Assembly (NCBI GenBank): GCA_009760855.2
Contig: WPIO01000110.1
Span: 843,501-907,500 of the forward strand
DNA: 64,000 nucleotides
Direction: 5' to 3'
Source of the DNA: Cristatella mucedo
Lineage: Eukaryota > Bryozoa > Phylactolaemata > Cristatellidae
Position 1 is the first letter of the stretch. Every line of letters starts with the position of its first letter. The position numbers were made by a program, and so were the translations under genes. Shown piece by piece: positions 62,245 through 64,000 of the stretch. The notes below the pieces were generated by a model. The model was not told where the DNA came from. It saw nothing but the letters and a program-made list of their open reading frames with translations, and ran no database searches.

Positions 62245-63507
62245 ATGCTTTCTAGAAAAGACTTACAAATGGATGGAACATTGAACTTTGATTCAAATAA
62301 AATAATAAATCTTGGAGAAACTATTGATGTGTTAGAGACAGTTAATAAAGCATTTGCTGATAACAATTATCTAAGAAAAGATTCTGATCAACATATAACT
62401 GGTAATTTATCTGCAAACTCTAAGAAATATGTAAGAATATCAGATCCTGTTAATGGAAGAGATATTTCAACAAAGCAATACGTTGATACAAAAACTGGAA
62501 TGTATAAACGAGATGAAACATTAAATGGTGATGTAGGTATTGAAAGATTAGTAATGAATGGAAGAGAAGCAAATTTTAATAATTATGTTCCAACTGTTGC
62601 AATTGCGAATAAATACATTCGTCATTTCTATTTGAAATGTGAAAGTTTACCATGTGTTAGAGCATTTATAAGTAATACTGGTTTTATTGGATATTGGGGT
62701 AATTTAACTGTAAACAGTGTGAATAATATAGGTGCACCAACGCAATCGTATTCTTCTACTAATGGTCAATAAATTTTAGCAAAGCTATCAGATGTTAATA
62801 TGCAAAACCAGTATACTCAAGAATTCAAATAAAAATAAAAGATATTGAAAATGCAGGTGTTGGTAACGTTAGTTTTATTGACGATAATATTAAATATAAA
62901 GTTTATAGTAGAGCATATGTCAATAGATCATTTTTATTAAGAGATGATAATAGAACAAGAGTAAATTACAAACTTGCTGTAGTTGGTATTTCTATGAACA
63001 TAAAAAATTAAATGGTGATATTATATTTTTAAATTATAACCACAAACTTGATTCTCAAAATCCATATCTATCTAGTTTAATTGGTATTGACATATGGTTT
63101 TGAGAATAATATTGTGTTATAATTAAGTGAATCTATAATTGATTTTGTTGTATTTGATAAACATTTGTCAAAGACAATTGCATTTAATCTTGTTTATCCT
63201 ACTTTGAATTTTGGTACAATTTCATCACCAACTGATTTGGATTATTTTTAAGTATTATTAGTAAATGGAGTAAATTTTTCAGAATCCTTTTCTTTTCATT
63301 TTGCTAGTTATGAAGATCGTCTTAAACTTGCATCATGGGTGTCAGGGAAAACAGTAAATTATGAAGATGAAGTTTGTGAATATATTCGCCGTCCTATTAT
63401 GCCTTCTGTGTTTTTAGACATATTTGGGCAAGATTTGTATGAAGATAATATTATGTTTATATCTTCCAGTATTCCTCTTATATCTTCCAGTATAGTACCT
63501 CTTTAAT
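62245..63507 (+). pseudogene. Fibre-like protein D, interrupted
   Basis: The longest of the fibre genes. Modules MDGTLNFDSNKIINLGETID, NLSANSKKYVRISDPVNG, STKQYVDTKTG and GDVGIERLVMNG; then a domain with RHFYLKCESLPCVRAF. TAA at 62770-62772, a frameshift near 62828, further shifts near 63000 and 63105, TAA at 63120-63122 and 63249-63251. The downstream frame (DEVCEYIRRPIMPSVFLDIF) runs to TAA at 63505-63507. The end overlaps a convergent gene by about 30 bp. Confidence 0.6.
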
Positions 63508-63854
63508 CAATTCTTCAGGTGTATCAACACTCTTTCCTGCTTCTTTCTCTTTCATAATTTGTTTAGTTATATCTATTTTTTTAGAGTAAGCTTCTGATCT
63601 CATACTACTTATTTTTCTATTTTTAATTCTTTAAGAAACTCTTCAAAGATTGAACCATCTCTAACTTTAACAAATGTATTTGCTATTTCTGGTTCAGATT
63701 GATTATATCTAAGTGCTTTATATTCTAATACTAGTTTTACAGCATGTAAAAATGTTGACCTGATATCCATTGGATAAGAACAGATTTTAAAGTTTGAATG
63801 TTGTTGTCCTTGTGCTTCTTGAAGACAGTCTTTACTTCTTGTCTCGATGTTCAT
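63478..63854 (-). pseudogene. Hypothetical helical protein, frameshifted
   Basis: MNIETRSKDCLQEAQGQQHS, then STFLHAVKLVLEYKALRYNQ and FEEFLKELKIEK. An indel near 63611 puts the rest (MRSEAYSKKIDITKQIMKEK, PEELIKEVLYWKI) in the next frame, ending TAA at 63478. Family not recognised. Preceded by a TATAGAAATG start. Confidence 0.55.
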
Positions 63855-63868
63855 TTCTATATATTTTC
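63855..63868 (-). promoter_or_regulatory. TATAGA start motif
   Basis: 'aaaatatatagaaATG' before the helical protein gene. Confidence 0.45.
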
Positions 63869-63888
63869 TTATAATTTATTTGAATTAA

Positions 63889-64000
63889 TTAAACTACACT
63901 TGGATCAGTTTGTGCAAGTGCTGCTTCAGCTGCTTTTTGTTTTGCACGCTTACCATCAGTAATACTAGGTAGAATTGCATAACATTCATCTTTAACAGTT
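63889..64000 (-). CDS. Partial gene, C-terminal end only
   Basis: The last 36 codons of a minus-strand gene running in from the right edge: ECYAILPSITDGKRAKQKAA ... TDPSVV and TAA at 63889-63891. Basic, Ala-rich end; no family can be assigned. Confidence 0.55.
   Translation of the reverse strand, partial: TVKDECYAILPSITDGKRAKQKAAEAALAQTDPSVV

Larger units (their letters stand above)
49572..64000. mobile_element. Polinton/adintovirus-like integrated element (right end outside window)
   Basis: Base composition switches abruptly to AT-rich at about 49.64 kb. The next 14 kb hold the hallmark set of Polinton-type viruses: DDE integrase, adenain-like protease, FtsK/HerA packaging ATPase, double-jelly-roll capsid and penton-like proteins. 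A YqaJ exonuclease, a DUF5679-like zinc ribbon and several fibre-like genes accompany them. Genes are tightly packed, often overlapping by a few bases, and lack introns. Most are interrupted by in-frame stops or frameshifts. Family B DNA polymerase is not seen. The assignment as an integrated element rather than a contig join is inferred from the junction and from the integrase. Confidence 0.85.

Overview
The window looks like about 49.6 kb of an invertebrate animal chromosome followed by about 14.4 kb of a very AT-rich, virus-like integrated element. The host part carries two spliced genes on the minus strand with clean GT-AG splice sites (one GC-AG site). Between and inside them lie long microsatellites, LINE fragments of the L2/CR1 type with (ATT)n tails, and tRNA-derived SINEs. 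No host species is claimed.

Region by region. 0.7-6.9 kb holds the DNAJC8 gene (spliceosome-associated J-domain protein). Six coding exons can be joined by phase and homology. Exon 1 encodes an unusually long proline-rich N-terminal extension, and the 3' end lies beyond the left edge. 7-19 kb is intergenic: LINE copies at about 8.7-9.7 and 15.6-18.4 kb, a 450-bp AT-rich fold-back at 12.7-13.1 kb and tandem duplications. 19.3-37.1 kb holds the glyoxalase I gene (GLO1): five coding exons with all four metal ligands, and introns filled with repeats and a second LINE RT fragment (29.3-30.8 kb). The first GLO1 exon was not found. 37-49.5 kb is repeat-rich host sequence without a recognisable gene.

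49.6-64.0 kb is the striking part. Base composition changes abruptly next to a small inverted repeat. The following 14 kb encode a Polinton/adintovirus-like gene set: DDE integrase, double-jelly-roll major capsid protein, two paralogous penton-like proteins, FtsK/HerA (A32-like) packaging ATPase, adenain/Ulp1-type protease, DUF5679-like zinc ribbon, YqaJ-type exonuclease, four fibre-like genes built of phage-tail-fibre modules, a two-TM protein, a Cys/His/Asp enzyme-like protein and several unknowns. ATPase, capsid, exonuclease, a fibre and integrase genes run leftward from a divergent start near 59.21 kb; the zinc ribbon, protease and three fibre genes run rightward. Many genes start just after a shared TATAGA-type motif, as in a virus with its own transcription signals. 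No DNA polymerase is visible; it may lie beyond the right edge.

Most element genes are interrupted. I count 22 in-frame TAA, TAG or TGA codons plus several frameshifts at homopolymer or dinucleotide runs. Nearly all the stops sit where Gln (TAA/TAG) or Trp (TGA) would fit. Decay by C-to-T/G-to-A transitions is the default explanation. Because transversion-type stops seem to be missing, context-dependent stop-codon reassignment should be tested. The ATPase and the first gene are uninterrupted.
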